From: an uncultured Alphaproteobacteria bacterium
Lineage (GTDB): Bacteria > Pseudomonadota > Alphaproteobacteria > RF32 > CAG-239
DNA: 64,000 bases
Direction: 5' to 3'
Assembly (NCBI GenBank): GCA_910587405.1
Contig: CAJUKS010000001.1
Span: 1-64,000 of the forward strand
The notes beneath the pieces were generated by a model. The model saw only the letters and a program-made list of their open reading frames with translations. It did not search any database and had not been told where the DNA came from. The translations under genes and the position numbers were made by a program. Positions 14,605 through 22,507 of the stretch are shown piece by piece (position 1 is the stretch's first letter; every line of letters begins with the position of its first letter).

Positions 14605-15478
14605 CAATTTTGGAGGCGATAACAGTTCACGTTCTGTAACCACTCGTCCGCAGGCTCTTTGGGCTGCCGGAAAATTTTCTAATTATCTTGACGGGTTGGA
14701 CACCTCAACGGTGGACAACACTTATAAAAATGTGGCCAACAATGCCTATGCCTTGTCTTCGCAACTGCCGAATTATGTTTATAGTGTGGACGGTTCGGAT
14801 GAGGCCCGGCAGCGTATGGAAAACGCCGTGTATAACCAGGCTGCGGATAAATTGAACAAGCAGTTTTCGCTTGATGCGGCGGATTTGAATACCCGTTTGC
14901 AAAATCAGGGGTTGGCGGTGGGGAGCAATGCCTATCAGAATGCGTTCTCTACTTTGCAGGATTCGCAATATGATGCGTTGCAGAATGCGGCCTACAACAG
15001 TATTATTCAGGGACAGAGCGCATTTTCAAACAGTTTGAACGATATGGTGACGGCCGGTAACTTTACCAACAATGCCCGTCAATTGTCGTTGAGCGAGATT
15101 TTGCAGTCTCTGCAGAACAGCATCAGCGGATATCAGGTACAGAAGGATAAATTTAATGCCTGGAATACGGCTTCGGATCAGATTACCGATCAAGGCCAAC
15201 GGTCGTCCCAAGGCTTGACTCTTAAAGACGGGGTACAGATTATGAATTCGATGGCGATGCTGGCGTCAGCGTCTTCGGATCTGCGTCTGAAGGAAAATAT
15301 CAGTCCGGTCGGACAGCTGGATAACGGTTTGACGGTTTACCGTTTTAATTATATCGGTTCGCCGCAAACACAGATCGGTTTGATTGCTCAGGAAGTGCGT
15401 GACGTTAAACCGGATGCGGTAACGGTCGGCGAAGACGGTTATCTGCGGGTTAATTATGCGCTGGCATGTGAAAAGTAA
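14597..15478 (+). CDS. Virion protein with C-terminal S74 intramolecular chaperone domain
   Basis: This 293-residue protein overlaps the acetyltransferase gene by 8 bp. Residues about 30-210 are Asn/Gln/Ala-rich helices, similar to internal or ejection proteins. The C-terminal 65 residues are a peptidase S74 domain (SDLRLKENI, YRFNYIG, IGLIAQEV). S74 domains trimerise tail fibres and then cut themselves off at the serine of this SD motif. Finding one on a helical rather than beta-helical protein is less usual. A strong terminator follows. It may form a short fibre or a trimeric tail plug. Confidence 0.8.
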   Translation: MSSNFGGDNSSRSVTTRPQALWAAGKFSNYLDGLDTSTVDNTYKNVANNAYALSSQLPNYVYSVDGSDEARQRMENAVYNQAADKLNKQFSLDAADLNTRLQNQGLAVGSNAYQNAFSTLQDSQYDALQNAAYNSIIQGQSAFSNSLNDMVTAGNFTNNARQLSLSEILQSLQNSISGYQVQKDKFNAWNTASDQITDQGQRSSQGLTLKDGVQIMNSMAMLASASSDLRLKENISPVGQLDNGLTVYRFNYIGSPQTQIGLIAQEVRDVKPDAVTVGEDGYLRVNYALACEK

Positions 15479-15510
15479 TTATTTTTATCAGTTGTTTTTG
15501 TTGAAACGTA

Positions 15511-15539
15511 AACCCGGAACAATACTTCCGGGTTTTTTT
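15511..15539 (+). terminator. Rho-independent terminator
   Basis: A perfect 9-bp stem (15511-15519 with 15526-15534), 6-nt loop and a run of seven T. Confidence 0.92.
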
Positions 15540-15554
15540 ATAAGGAGAAAATCG

Positions 15555-16304
15555 ATGCCTTTTGATTCACAGGGGAATTTTACCCGGCTGCACAGCTGGG
15601 AACAGGACAGAATAGACGATATTGACATTGTGACGGATCATCACGATGCCGAAGACGATAATTTTGCCGAGGGGTTAAACCAGTGTTTTTTGCGCAGCGG
15701 AACAGTAGCGATGAAAGGAAACGTCAATGCCGGAGGTTTTAAGGTGGTTCGGCTGGGTAATGCAGTGGAAGAAACCGATGCCGTCAACCTGAAACAGGTT
15801 GATGACAAAGTGGAGCAGGTTAAGACCGAAGTGACCACGACCATCAACGGTTCGCTGATGGTGGGAGATATCAAATGCTCGGCGTTGCAGAAAGATCACG
15901 GAAAGTGGATGATCTGTAACGGACGTGCGGTGTCGCGTGGGGAATATGAGGATTTGTTTAAAGCGATCGGAACCGCTTTCGGTGAAGGAAACGGGGTAAC
16001 AACCTTTAATTTGCCGGATTGTCGCGGGGTTGTCGTGCGTGGTTATGACAATGGGCGCGGTTATGACAGCAGCCGCGTTTTCGGCAGTTATCAGGCGGAT
16101 CAGATTCAAAGCCATACGCACGGATTGCCGGGTGCTCAATCGGCCTGTGCCGGCGGCGGTCGTATCATCGGAGTTTATAATGCCAGTGATGCTTCCGCAA
16201 CCGCAGGTTTTCGAACTTCGGGCGGAGCGTCGGGTCGAACCGGCAGCGAGACCCGGATGAAGAATATTGCGCTTAATTATTTCATTAAAGTGAAGGAGGA
16301 CTGA
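15555..16304 (+). CDS. Tail fibre protein with phage collar domain
   Basis: This 249-residue protein starts at ATG 15555 after TAAGGAG. Residues 1-100 hold a short N-terminal attachment part with GTVAMKGNVNAGG and a trimeric coiled coil (NLKQVDDKVEQVKTEV). From about 110 there is a tail-collar domain (WMICNGRAVSR, YEDLFKAIG, TTFNLPDCRG) and a glycine-rich tip with SHTHG ending in ALNYFIKV. Collar fibres bind host surface receptors. A second collar protein lies 400 bp downstream. Confidence 0.85.
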   Translation: MPFDSQGNFTRLHSWEQDRIDDIDIVTDHHDAEDDNFAEGLNQCFLRSGTVAMKGNVNAGGFKVVRLGNAVEETDAVNLKQVDDKVEQVKTEVTTTINGSLMVGDIKCSALQKDHGKWMICNGRAVSRGEYEDLFKAIGTAFGEGNGVTTFNLPDCRGVVVRGYDNGRGYDSSRVFGSYQADQIQSHTHGLPGAQSACAGGGRIIGVYNASDASATAGFRTSGGASGRTGSETRMKNIALNYFIKVKED

Positions 16305-16307
16305 TCA

Positions 16308-16664
16308 ATGGCGGGATATATGACATCGAACGGGATTGTCGTTCGACAGGGCGACAGTTTTGATATTTTGCTGCATTTGCGGGACAGTCGAAGCAAAGAT
16401 GTGGATTTGAGCGGATGCGTTTTGCGGATGACTGTCAAAGATCAGGAAAAAAACAAGGTCATGTTTACGGCGGAAGGAGAAATTCTTGATGCCGGAAAAG
16501 GGAAGGCCGTTATCGCTCTGACGCCTAAAAATACCGATATTGAAGTCGGGGATTATGTTTGTGACATTGAGCTGAAATTTGCAAATGGTGCGGTTCATAC
16601 CATTTATCCGCAACAAGTGGGAAAAGTCGGCGTTTTTAAGATAACCGAACAGGTGACGAGGTGA
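16308..16664 (+). CDS. Small beta-rich tail protein, BppU-N/Ig-like
   Basis: This 118-residue protein has strands with IVVRQGDSFDILLHLRD, LRMTVKD, GKAVIALTP and VGDYVCDIEL (short pieces), a layout like the Ig-like or BppU N-terminal domains that mount fibres on phage tails. It starts 3 bp after the collar gene and ends 3 bp before the next one, so the three are one fibre module. No catalytic motif is visible. Confidence 0.65.
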   Translation: MAGYMTSNGIVVRQGDSFDILLHLRDSRSKDVDLSGCVLRMTVKDQEKNKVMFTAEGEILDAGKGKAVIALTPKNTDIEVGDYVCDIELKFANGAVHTIYPQQVGKVGVFKITEQVTR

Positions 16665-16667
16665 GAA

Positions 16668-17804
16668 ATGGCAGAAAAACAAACAATATTAGCGCTTGCC
16701 GCGGCTGAAGAAGCCTCGGTAGAAGTGTTGTTTCAGAAAGAAGTGCAGTTGGAAATTGACGTGCCGGTATTTCATGTTCAATACGGGCGCGATGAAATTT
16801 GCCGGTATGTCAAAGATGTTTCGAAACCGGAACTGGAAGCTTTTGCTTCGGTTAAGAAAACAGAAATAGAGCAGAGCAAAACCGAGGCGGTGAGTGCCGC
16901 GGAAGAGGAGATTGACCGTTATACCGAAGAAAACATAAAACCGGCCCTTGAGCTGTTTGATCAGGAGACGATCCGGCCGGCTTTGCAGGATTATGCGGAC
17001 GATTCACTGAAGGTGGATTTGCAAAATTTTGCCGATAATCTCAGTGAGGAGTTTAATCAGAACGCCGAGGAAAAAACCGCGATTGTCAATCAGGCGGTGG
17101 AAGAAGCACAAGAGGCGGCTACTAACGCTTCTAATATACTTGTTACAGTTGAAAACTGTCAACAGGAGGTCGAAATCAATAGGGCTCACGTTGAGATGTT
17201 GCAGGATATCATGGTTTCCAGTACAGAAGCGGCTTTGTCTCATGAAGAGGAAGCTCAGAAGTGGGCGATCGGGTCGATTACGCAGCGTCCGCAGGGATCG
17301 GCAAAATATTGGGCGGAGAGTATTAATTCCTCTCATTTTGTACGTCCGGGGACGGTTATCATGTATCCGAAAGCGTCTTTGAGCGGTTATTTGATCTGTA
17401 ACGGTGCTGCGGTCAGCCGCACGACTTATGCGGATTTGTTCAGCGTTCTCGGCACCACTTACGGCAGCGGCGACGGTTCGACCACCTTTAACCTGCCGGA
17501 TTTTCGCGGTGATTTTATTCGCGGTTATTTGTCGGGAACTTCGAAAGAAGTCGGAAAACGGCAAGGCGAAGGTTTGCCGGAGATTACCGGGTGGTTTGCT
17601 ACAAATACCGGGTGGTTTAATGCCTCTAACAGCGGGTGCTTTTCTTCCAACGGTTCGGAGTCGGCCCTAACCTTTGCCAACGCCAGTACGGCAAATGTCA
17701 AGACCGTCTATACGATGAAAGCGTCGGCGTCGTCTTCGATTTACGGCAGTTCATCGCATGTGACACCGCGCAACCATGCGTTGAACTTTTTAATTAAATA
17801 TTAG
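16668..17804 (+). CDS. Second tail fibre protein with coiled coil and collar domain
   Basis: Of 378 residues, about 1-45 form an N-terminal beta domain, 46-210 are a long acidic coiled coil, and 215-378 carry a tail-collar domain with GTVIMYPKA, LICNGAAVSR, FSVLGTTYG and TTFNLPDFRG, then a Gly/Ser/Asn-rich tip and ALNFLIKY at the end. The collar part is a paralogue of the one in the gene at 15555, so the phage carries two related receptor-binding tips. Whether they act together or as alternatives is unknown. Confidence 0.85.
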   Translation: MAEKQTILALAAAEEASVEVLFQKEVQLEIDVPVFHVQYGRDEICRYVKDVSKPELEAFASVKKTEIEQSKTEAVSAAEEEIDRYTEENIKPALELFDQETIRPALQDYADDSLKVDLQNFADNLSEEFNQNAEEKTAIVNQAVEEAQEAATNASNILVTVENCQQEVEINRAHVEMLQDIMVSSTEAALSHEEEAQKWAIGSITQRPQGSAKYWAESINSSHFVRPGTVIMYPKASLSGYLICNGAAVSRTTYADLFSVLGTTYGSGDGSTTFNLPDFRGDFIRGYLSGTSKEVGKRQGEGLPEITGWFATNTGWFNASNSGCFSSNGSESALTFANASTANVKTVYTMKASASSSIYGSSSHVTPRNHALNFLIKY

Positions 17805-17815
17805 GGAGAAACCAT

Positions 17816-18244
17816 ATGTTAGCATATAATTACAATCAAAAAGGTGAATATTTGGGGAGTGAGGAAGTGCAGCCTAATCCGTTGGAGCCGGGCAAATGGC
17901 TGTTTCCTGCAAGTGCCACGCCTGCGGAACCGCCGGCATTTGATCCGGTGCGGCAGAGTTGTTGCTTTGACGGCGAAAAATGGGTGGTAGAAAATTTTCC
18001 CGAGCAAGAACCGGAACCGGTATTGAGCGAGGAAGAGAAAAGAGAGCGACAATGTGCCGAAATCCGGCTTAAACGCGATATGCTGCTGCTGGGTACCGAT
18101 AAGGTGATGTTGGAAGATTATCCGGTTACCGTCGAAGAACGGGAACAGTATCTGCGGTATCGACAGTATTTGCGCGATATTACAAAAGCCAAAGAATTTC
18201 CGGAACTGGAAGTCAAAACTTTTGAAGAATGGAAGGGGGCCTGA
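17816..18244 (+). CDS. Tail fibre assembly-like protein
   Basis: This 142-residue protein directly follows the second collar fibre, where phage fibre chaperones normally sit. The N-terminal part (YNYNQKGEYLGS, Pro-rich NPLEPGKW) and the CCFDGEKWVVE segment match the pattern of Tfa-like proteins. The C-terminal half is a charged helix with EREQYLRYRQYLRDI and a FEEWKGA end. No enzymatic motif is present. The assignment is from layout and pattern. Confidence 0.65.
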   Translation: MLAYNYNQKGEYLGSEEVQPNPLEPGKWLFPASATPAEPPAFDPVRQSCCFDGEKWVVENFPEQEPEPVLSEEEKRERQCAEIRLKRDMLLLGTDKVMLEDYPVTVEEREQYLRYRQYLRDITKAKEFPELEVKTFEEWKGA

Positions 18245-18270
18245 GGCTCCCTTTTTTGATGGAGGAGAAA

Positions 18271-18522
18271 ATGGATTGGGGATTAATCAGCGGCAGCTCG
18301 GCGCTTTTGGGCGTGTTGTATAATTTTGTCCGCCTGGGAGAGTGGAAAGCCCGACAGGAAACCAAGTTGGACGGGTTGGAAAAAAGGCAGGACAGTTATG
18401 ACGGACGGGTGGAAGGCTTGATTTTGCTGATAAACAAACAAAACGAACTTTTGACCGAATTGAAGGTCAAACTGGATTTGATGCTGGCGGATAAGAATCG
18501 GAGGAAACGCAAGGATGAGTAA
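18271..18522 (+). CDS. Small membrane coiled-coil protein, lysis-associated
   Basis: This 83-residue protein starts at ATG 18271 next to a GGAGGAG site. One apolar helix near the N-terminus (ALLGVLYNFVRLG) is followed by a charged coiled coil and a strongly basic end. It overlaps the endolysin gene by 8 bp. Similar XhlA- or holin-accessory-like proteins precede endolysins in other phages. It is too short on membrane segments to be a sure holin. Confidence 0.6.
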   Translation: MDWGLISGSSALLGVLYNFVRLGEWKARQETKLDGLEKRQDSYDGRVEGLILLINKQNELLTELKVKLDLMLADKNRRKRKDE

Positions 18523-18946
18523 CAGAGATGTTGAGATTATGGCCAAAACGATTTACGGCGAAGCACGGGGCGAGGGTGCAGAAGGCATGGAAGCGGTGGC
18601 GCTGGTGATTATCAACCGGTTTAATGCCCGGAAGTGGTTTACCGGCTATCGGACCGAATATGGGGTGAAAATTCCGGGAATTGCCGAGACTTGCCTGAAA
18701 CCGCGTCAGTTTTCGTGCTGGAACGAGAAAGATCCGAATTATCGGCTTTTGCAGAAGGTTGACGAAAGTGATCCGTTGTTTGCCGAGTGTCTGCATTTGG
18801 CAGCGCGGGCCATCGGCGGTTTGTTGGTGGATTTTACCAACAATGCCACTTTTTATCATACCAAAGCGGTTCGCCCCAAGTGGACCGCTCACAAAAGTCC
18901 GTGCTATGAAGTGGGGAATCACTTATTTTACAACGATATAGATTGA
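18515..18946 (+). CDS. SleB-like cell wall hydrolase (endolysin)
   Basis: This 143-residue protein is a compact Hydrolase_2/SleB catalytic domain, which cuts the peptidoglycan glycan strand. It shows AKTIYGEARGEG with the likely catalytic Glu in the motif, ALVIINRF, and a C-terminal FYHTKAVRPKW segment typical of the family. There is no signal peptide, so export would depend on a holin. It starts inside the preceding small membrane gene. Confidence 0.88.
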   Translation: MSNRDVEIMAKTIYGEARGEGAEGMEAVALVIINRFNARKWFTGYRTEYGVKIPGIAETCLKPRQFSCWNEKDPNYRLLQKVDESDPLFAECLHLAARAIGGLLVDFTNNATFYHTKAVRPKWTAHKSPCYEVGNHLFYNDID

Positions 18947-18956
18947 GGAGAATTTA

Positions 18957-20183
18957 ATGGATAAAAACGGAAATTTGAGTTTGCGCGAGGAGTTGGAAGC
19001 GCGGATGGAAGGGCGTTTGCCGATCCGCGGTTTTGACGGACGCATGTATTATGCACGTTATAATGACGATACGGAAGAGATGGAGGAAATTCCCGGCCCG
19101 TACGAGGCGGAGAAAACCTTGTTTCATCCGCGGTTTGGACAGACAAAGTTAAATCGGACCACCCAAACGGAAATACCGGAGTGGTATAAAGCGGGGTATC
19201 AGCGTCCTGATTTTGAAGTGATGGACATACGGGGACGCAGCTTCCGTCCGGATGAATGGCGCGAAAGCGGTGCCGGAGGATTCTGGCATCCCGAAAATTA
19301 CGGGATTTATGATTCTTACCAGGAGGACAATTCGGTCTTTCGTGGGCATAATCAACTGCCGATGACGCCTGAAGCCGTTGTTAAACCCAACATGTCGCAT
19401 GTTTTTCAAAAGCCGTATCGTTACCGCGTGGCGCCAGCGGCAGAAAAATTTGTGGATCCCTATGTGACGCCGCCGCAGAAAAAAACGGTTGAGGAAAAGC
19501 TGAGGATGCTGATTGAGGATGCGTTTGACGAAACGATGGATCAGGAGGGGAACAAGGAGTTTCCGTATCTTGATCCGCGAAAGATTATAACCGTAGGTGT
19601 CGGACACAATGTTAACGACTATGATGAATTTGTAAAAGTGTTTTCCCCTTATTATTCTATCGAAACAATTAAGGCGGCTTATGGCAGGATGGTTGCCAAA
19701 CGCCAGGAGATGGAAAAAGAGGGTGAGAGCTTTGATGTTCTTGCCGACCATTATAAGGGTGTTGCGGAAATTGAAATTCCACGGGAGATTTTGGCCAAAG
19801 AATATTATCCGAAGGCACGCGCATTGATGAACAGTTGGCTGAAAAAGGTGGAAGGGCTGAAAAGAGAAGGCGTTTTGCCGCCGGATTTTGATTTCTTTCA
19901 ACAACCGGAAGCGGCTCAGCTGGCGCTGTTTGATATGGTTTATAATCTGGGGCCCAACAAAATGATGCCGGTGTATATGAAGAATGGAAAAAACGTCGGT
20001 TATCCGCGATTTTTTGATGCTCTTGCACGCGGTGATTTTGAAGAGATGGCGTTGCAGTCGAGACGCAACGGTGTCGGCAACCGGCGTAATATAATGGTTG
20101 CCGAAAAACTGAAGGAAGCGGCAGAAATCAAAAAAAGGTTGCGAACTCCGGCAGAACAAATATTATATCAGCAGAGTTGGTAA
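18957..20183 (+). CDS. T4-lysozyme-like (GH24-type) muramidase with long N-terminal extension
   Basis: This 408-residue protein has a C-terminal lysozyme domain (about 180-395). Glu197, Asp206 and Thr212 are spaced exactly as the catalytic Glu-Asp-Thr triad of T4 lysozyme, with TVGVGHNV after the threonine, and ALFDMVYNLGP and RRNGVGNRR in the C-terminal lobe. The first 175 residues are a polar, Pro/Tyr/Arg-rich extension with no signal peptide. This suggests a virion-associated muramidase for DNA entry rather than a second free endolysin. It is 10 bp behind the SleB-type gene. Confidence 0.8.
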   Translation: MDKNGNLSLREELEARMEGRLPIRGFDGRMYYARYNDDTEEMEEIPGPYEAEKTLFHPRFGQTKLNRTTQTEIPEWYKAGYQRPDFEVMDIRGRSFRPDEWRESGAGGFWHPENYGIYDSYQEDNSVFRGHNQLPMTPEAVVKPNMSHVFQKPYRYRVAPAAEKFVDPYVTPPQKKTVEEKLRMLIEDAFDETMDQEGNKEFPYLDPRKIITVGVGHNVNDYDEFVKVFSPYYSIETIKAAYGRMVAKRQEMEKEGESFDVLADHYKGVAEIEIPREILAKEYYPKARALMNSWLKKVEGLKREGVLPPDFDFFQQPEAAQLALFDMVYNLGPNKMMPVYMKNGKNVGYPRFFDALARGDFEEMALQSRRNGVGNRRNIMVAEKLKEAAEIKKRLRTPAEQILYQQSW

Positions 20184-20214
20184 AGTATTTGTCTGAATGA
20201 GGAGGAGAAGGGTG

Positions 20215-21180
20215 ATGAAGAAACTGATGTTGAAAGTGGGGGTATTTTGTTTATTTTCGGCGTTGTCAATATGGAGCATGCCGGTTGCAGCGAAAGCCAA
20301 AGCGCCGTTGGAACTGGGGGCTTATTTCAAGAACCCGGTTTTTCATCACCCTTTTTACCTGAACGGGACGCTGCCGTATTATTTGTATGAGAACGGGATG
20401 CTGCGAATCACGAGCGATTGGGTTTTTTTTGCGCGTTGTAAGTTAGCGGCGGACAATGACAGCCATTTGCATTATAAATGTTCCAATGAACGGGCAGACA
20501 GCTGCCGGGGGAGGGAAGAAGAGCAGTGTGACTTGTGCCCGCTTTGGGATCGGGAAAAGGATCGCGATCCTGATTTTGACGTTTATTTGTATTCGGTCGG
20601 GAAAGGCGCGGACGGGAAGTGCCGGATCGGAGTCGAATTGTCTTCACCGCGAACGAAGGTGAATATGTATTATTACGGAAAGTCGGAATCGTCGGCGTGC
20701 GGAAAGACGGAAAAGATGGAGGACAAAACGATATGGGTTTATCCGGATGCGGAAGAAGGCTGGGATAAGGTTAACCCGGTTTTTAAGCGGAAGTTGGATG
20801 CTCTGTCAAGAAGTACTCATAGTAAGCAATTAACGGCAACCGGTATTTATGATTTGGAACAAAAAGTGTTGTCTCAGAGATGTCATCTAATTAAAGTTGA
20901 AACGGACCGGATCTTGTATGAATGTAAGAAACTTGAAGGATTTGACAGTTTTAACGCTGAACCGTATCGGCGTTATGTGGAATATAAAATCAGAGGAAAG
21001 AGGAGGGAAGGTGAAATCGATATTATCGAGCAACGTTATGATGCCAACCCGGAATTGTGTCAGATAAGCTCTGATTCTTGGGCTGTTTTGGTTTCCCAAG
21101 AGGAAACGGCGATGAGTAAAAAAGAGCTGAAAGAATATAAGGATACTCTGAAAAAGCTGGGCTTGGAGAAGCAGAAGTAA
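20215..21180 (+). CDS. Secreted cysteine-rich protein of unknown function (possible lysogenic conversion gene)
   Basis: This 321-residue protein starts at ATG 20215 rather than the in-frame ATG 20197, because the GGAGGAG site lies between them. A signal peptide with a Lys-rich start and an apolar core ends in an AKA-type cleavage site near residue 27. The next 110 residues hold nine cysteines in patterns such as CDLCPLWD, suited to disulfides. The C-terminal part has charged helices and more Cys. I do not recognise the family. A secreted host-modifying (moron) gene is likely, as nothing about it looks like a virion part. Confidence 0.6.
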   Translation: MKKLMLKVGVFCLFSALSIWSMPVAAKAKAPLELGAYFKNPVFHHPFYLNGTLPYYLYENGMLRITSDWVFFARCKLAADNDSHLHYKCSNERADSCRGREEEQCDLCPLWDREKDRDPDFDVYLYSVGKGADGKCRIGVELSSPRTKVNMYYYGKSESSACGKTEKMEDKTIWVYPDAEEGWDKVNPVFKRKLDALSRSTHSKQLTATGIYDLEQKVLSQRCHLIKVETDRILYECKKLEGFDSFNAEPYRRYVEYKIRGKRREGEIDIIEQRYDANPELCQISSDSWAVLVSQEETAMSKKELKEYKDTLKKLGLEKQK

Positions 21181-21231
21181 GAAGTGGCGGTTTAACGATC
21201 AACCGTCGATATTATTATTTTGGAAAAAGCA

Positions 21232-21268
21232 AAAGCCGCATTCTGCCGTTTGTTGCGGATGCGGCTTT
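21232..21268. terminator. Strong hairpin between secreted protein and small membrane genes
   Basis: A perfect 10-bp stem (21232-21241 with 21259-21268). T tract is short on the plus strand, longer on the minus strand, so its terminator role in the gene direction is uncertain. Confidence 0.55.
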
Positions 21269-21313
21269 ACAAAACCGGTCAAAAACCGGGTGATTTTGAC
21301 AAGTTTTAATATT

Positions 21314-21335
21314 TCCCCGCAAGGGGATTTTTTTG
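21314..21335 (+). terminator. Short GCAA-tetraloop terminator
   Basis: A 5-bp TCCCC/GGGGA stem with a GCAA loop (21314-21327) and T7, just upstream of the gene at 21353. Confidence 0.6.
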
Positions 21336-21352
21336 TTGGTGAAAGGTGGACA

Positions 21353-21508
21353 ATGAAAGAACATGAAAATTGCCGGTACCGATTTTGGAAATGGCTGATC
21401 CGGCTGGCGCTGCGGCATCGGCGGATATATTGGCTGTTGTGGGGCGTACTGGCGGTAGGCGCCGTATGTGCCTGGCGTTTCGGGCTGGCGGGGCTGGCTT
21501 TGTTATAA
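21353..21508 (+). CDS. Small single-span membrane protein, 51 residues
   Basis: It is preceded by GAAAGGTGG and starts at ATG 21353. The N-terminal 25 residues are basic and aromatic, and the rest is one apolar helix with small residues. This could be a holin or an antiholin-type protein because spanin genes lie downstream in the same direction. No homologue is recognised. Confidence 0.55.
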   Translation: MKEHENCRYRFWKWLIRLALRHRRIYWLLWGVLAVGAVCAWRFGLAGLALL

Positions 21509-21529
21509 TTTTTGACGGAAAGGATGAAA

Positions 21530-22060
21530 ATGATAAGACTTTTGTGGATGGCCGCCGGGGCATTGCTTAACCGGGTGCGCGGCGGATTGTTTGATTTTGG
21601 CGGAAACAAACTGTTGTTTCCGCTTTTTTTGGCTTTGTTTGCCCGCGATATCGAAACGACGGTTTGCGTATTTGTTGCCGCCTATGTGGGACAGCAATTC
21701 GGATGGGGAACCTATATCGGCGCTTTGTTCGGGACAGCGCCGTCGCAGGCGGAAGTGCCGCAGATTGATGAAATCGTCAATTCGGTCCGGATAACACTGC
21801 ACGGTAAAGTTGTGCGTTTGTCGGAATATCCGCGGTTGTGGGGATTTGCCGCTTTGGGGTTGCGCGGGTTGATGTGGAGTTTTTTTATCGGGCTGGCCGT
21901 GAGGTCAATCCCGGTGATGCTTTGCGGCGCTTTAATGCCGTTGTGTTATTTGTTTGGAGAAGCAATTGACCGGCGGCTACTCAGAAAAGGCGGCAAAACG
22001 GCGTGGAATCTGGGAGAATGGCTGTGGGGAGCGGCGCTGACCGGGTTTGTGGTATGGTAA
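21530..22060 (+). CDS. Phage multi-span membrane protein
   Basis: This 176-residue protein has about four apolar segments (around residues 28-45, 50-68, 105-125, 128-148) separated by Gly-rich loops, with FDFGGNKLLFPLF near the start and a basic hairpin before the last helix. ATG 21530 is taken, with ATG 21524 as an alternative two codons upstream. It overlaps the inner spanin gene by 7 bp. I do not recognise the function. A holin or a superinfection protein is possible from the neighbours. Confidence 0.6.
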   Translation: MIRLLWMAAGALLNRVRGGLFDFGGNKLLFPLFLALFARDIETTVCVFVAAYVGQQFGWGTYIGALFGTAPSQAEVPQIDEIVNSVRITLHGKVVRLSEYPRLWGFAALGLRGLMWSFFIGLAVRSIPVMLCGALMPLCYLFGEAIDRRLLRKGGKTAWNLGEWLWGAALTGFVVW

Positions 22061-22284
22061 ATTCCTTGGTGCGTTGGGTGGTGACGCTGGTAACGGCGGC
22101 CGCCCTTTGTTTTGCCTTTTATGAAACGGGACTGAAAGTTGGCGAAAGCCGGGCAAAGGTGCAGGTGGTGGAGAAACAAATAGAGGTGATCAAATATGTG
22201 GAAAAGAAAAAAGCGCTTATTCAGAGCCGGCCTAATGCCGGCCGTAATGATCTGCTTAAGCTCATGCGCGCCGGCAAATTGTAA
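22054..22284 (+). CDS. Inner-membrane spanin (Rz-like)
   Basis: This 76-residue protein has one N-terminal membrane helix (WVVTLVTAAALCFAFY) followed by a charged periplasmic coiled coil (VQVVEKQIEVIKYVEKKKA in part). This is the layout of Rz-type i-spanins, which join an outer-membrane lipoprotein to fuse the two membranes at lysis. The o-spanin gene starts inside it in another frame, the classical arrangement. It overlaps the upstream membrane gene. Confidence 0.8.
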   Translation: MVNSLVRWVVTLVTAAALCFAFYETGLKVGESRAKVQVVEKQIEVIKYVEKKKALIQSRPNAGRNDLLKLMRAGKL

Positions 22285-22426
22285 CGTTTGTTACGTTTAT
22301 CCGCCGGCGGGCCAAGAAGTGGCTTTGGAGTTGGAGAAAGTCAGCTATGAACAGGCACCGCGTTTTTGGGAATGGCTCGGAAGGCTGGATAAACTGCGGC
22401 GTGAGCTGGAACTTTGCCGCTCGTGA
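22196..22426 (+). CDS. Outer-membrane spanin lipoprotein (Rz1-like), nested
   Basis: This 76-residue protein begins 142 bp inside the i-spanin gene, in a +1 shifted frame, and extends 142 bp beyond it. A basic start is followed by an apolar segment and a lipobox LSSC (Cys24), so the mature product would be an outer-membrane lipoprotein of about 53 residues. It is the last phage gene before host DNA. The nesting with a lipobox strongly supports a genuine Rz/Rz1 pair. Confidence 0.8.
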   Translation: MWKRKKRLFRAGLMPAVMICLSSCAPANCNVCYVYPPAGQEVALELEKVSYEQAPRFWEWLGRLDKLRRELELCRS

Positions 22427-22447
22427 AGGAAAAATTGTATAAAATTG

Positions 22448-22476
22448 TTGGCTTTTGGAGAAAAAACGAATATAAT
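22448..22476 (+). promoter_or_regulatory. Promoter of the ABC exporter (TTGGCT, 17 bp, TATAAT)
   Basis: A consensus -10 box at 22471-22476 with a partial -35 at 22448-22453. The predicted start of transcription falls about 25 nt before ATG 22508. It sits 22 bp after the last phage gene. Confidence 0.6.
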
Positions 22477-22507
22477 GCCCCCAAAATGTAACTGTGTATG
22501 TTGTAAC

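Larger units (their letters stand above)
158..22426. mobile_element. Podovirus-type prophage without visible integrase or replication genes
   Basis: The limits given are the outermost phage-like genes. A divergent repressor is followed by a rightward late operon: terminase, portal, scaffold, capsid, tail-tubular-like proteins, collar fibres, lysis genes. I see no tail tape measure or sheath, which fits a short-tailed phage. Left of it is an outer-membrane gene with its own terminator and right of it, within about 80 bp, an ABC exporter promoter, so the element seems complete at both ends within the window. No recombinase, primase, helicase or polymerase is recognisable. No convincing att repeat was found. 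Confidence 0.85.

Noticed and set aside
115..22507. Possible att remnants: GTATGTTG(AATT)GTAAC near 115-131 and GTATGTTGTAAC near 22496-22507
   Set aside because: The match needs a gap of about five bases, is only 12 nt long, and no integrase is present. It may be chance in AT-rich DNA.
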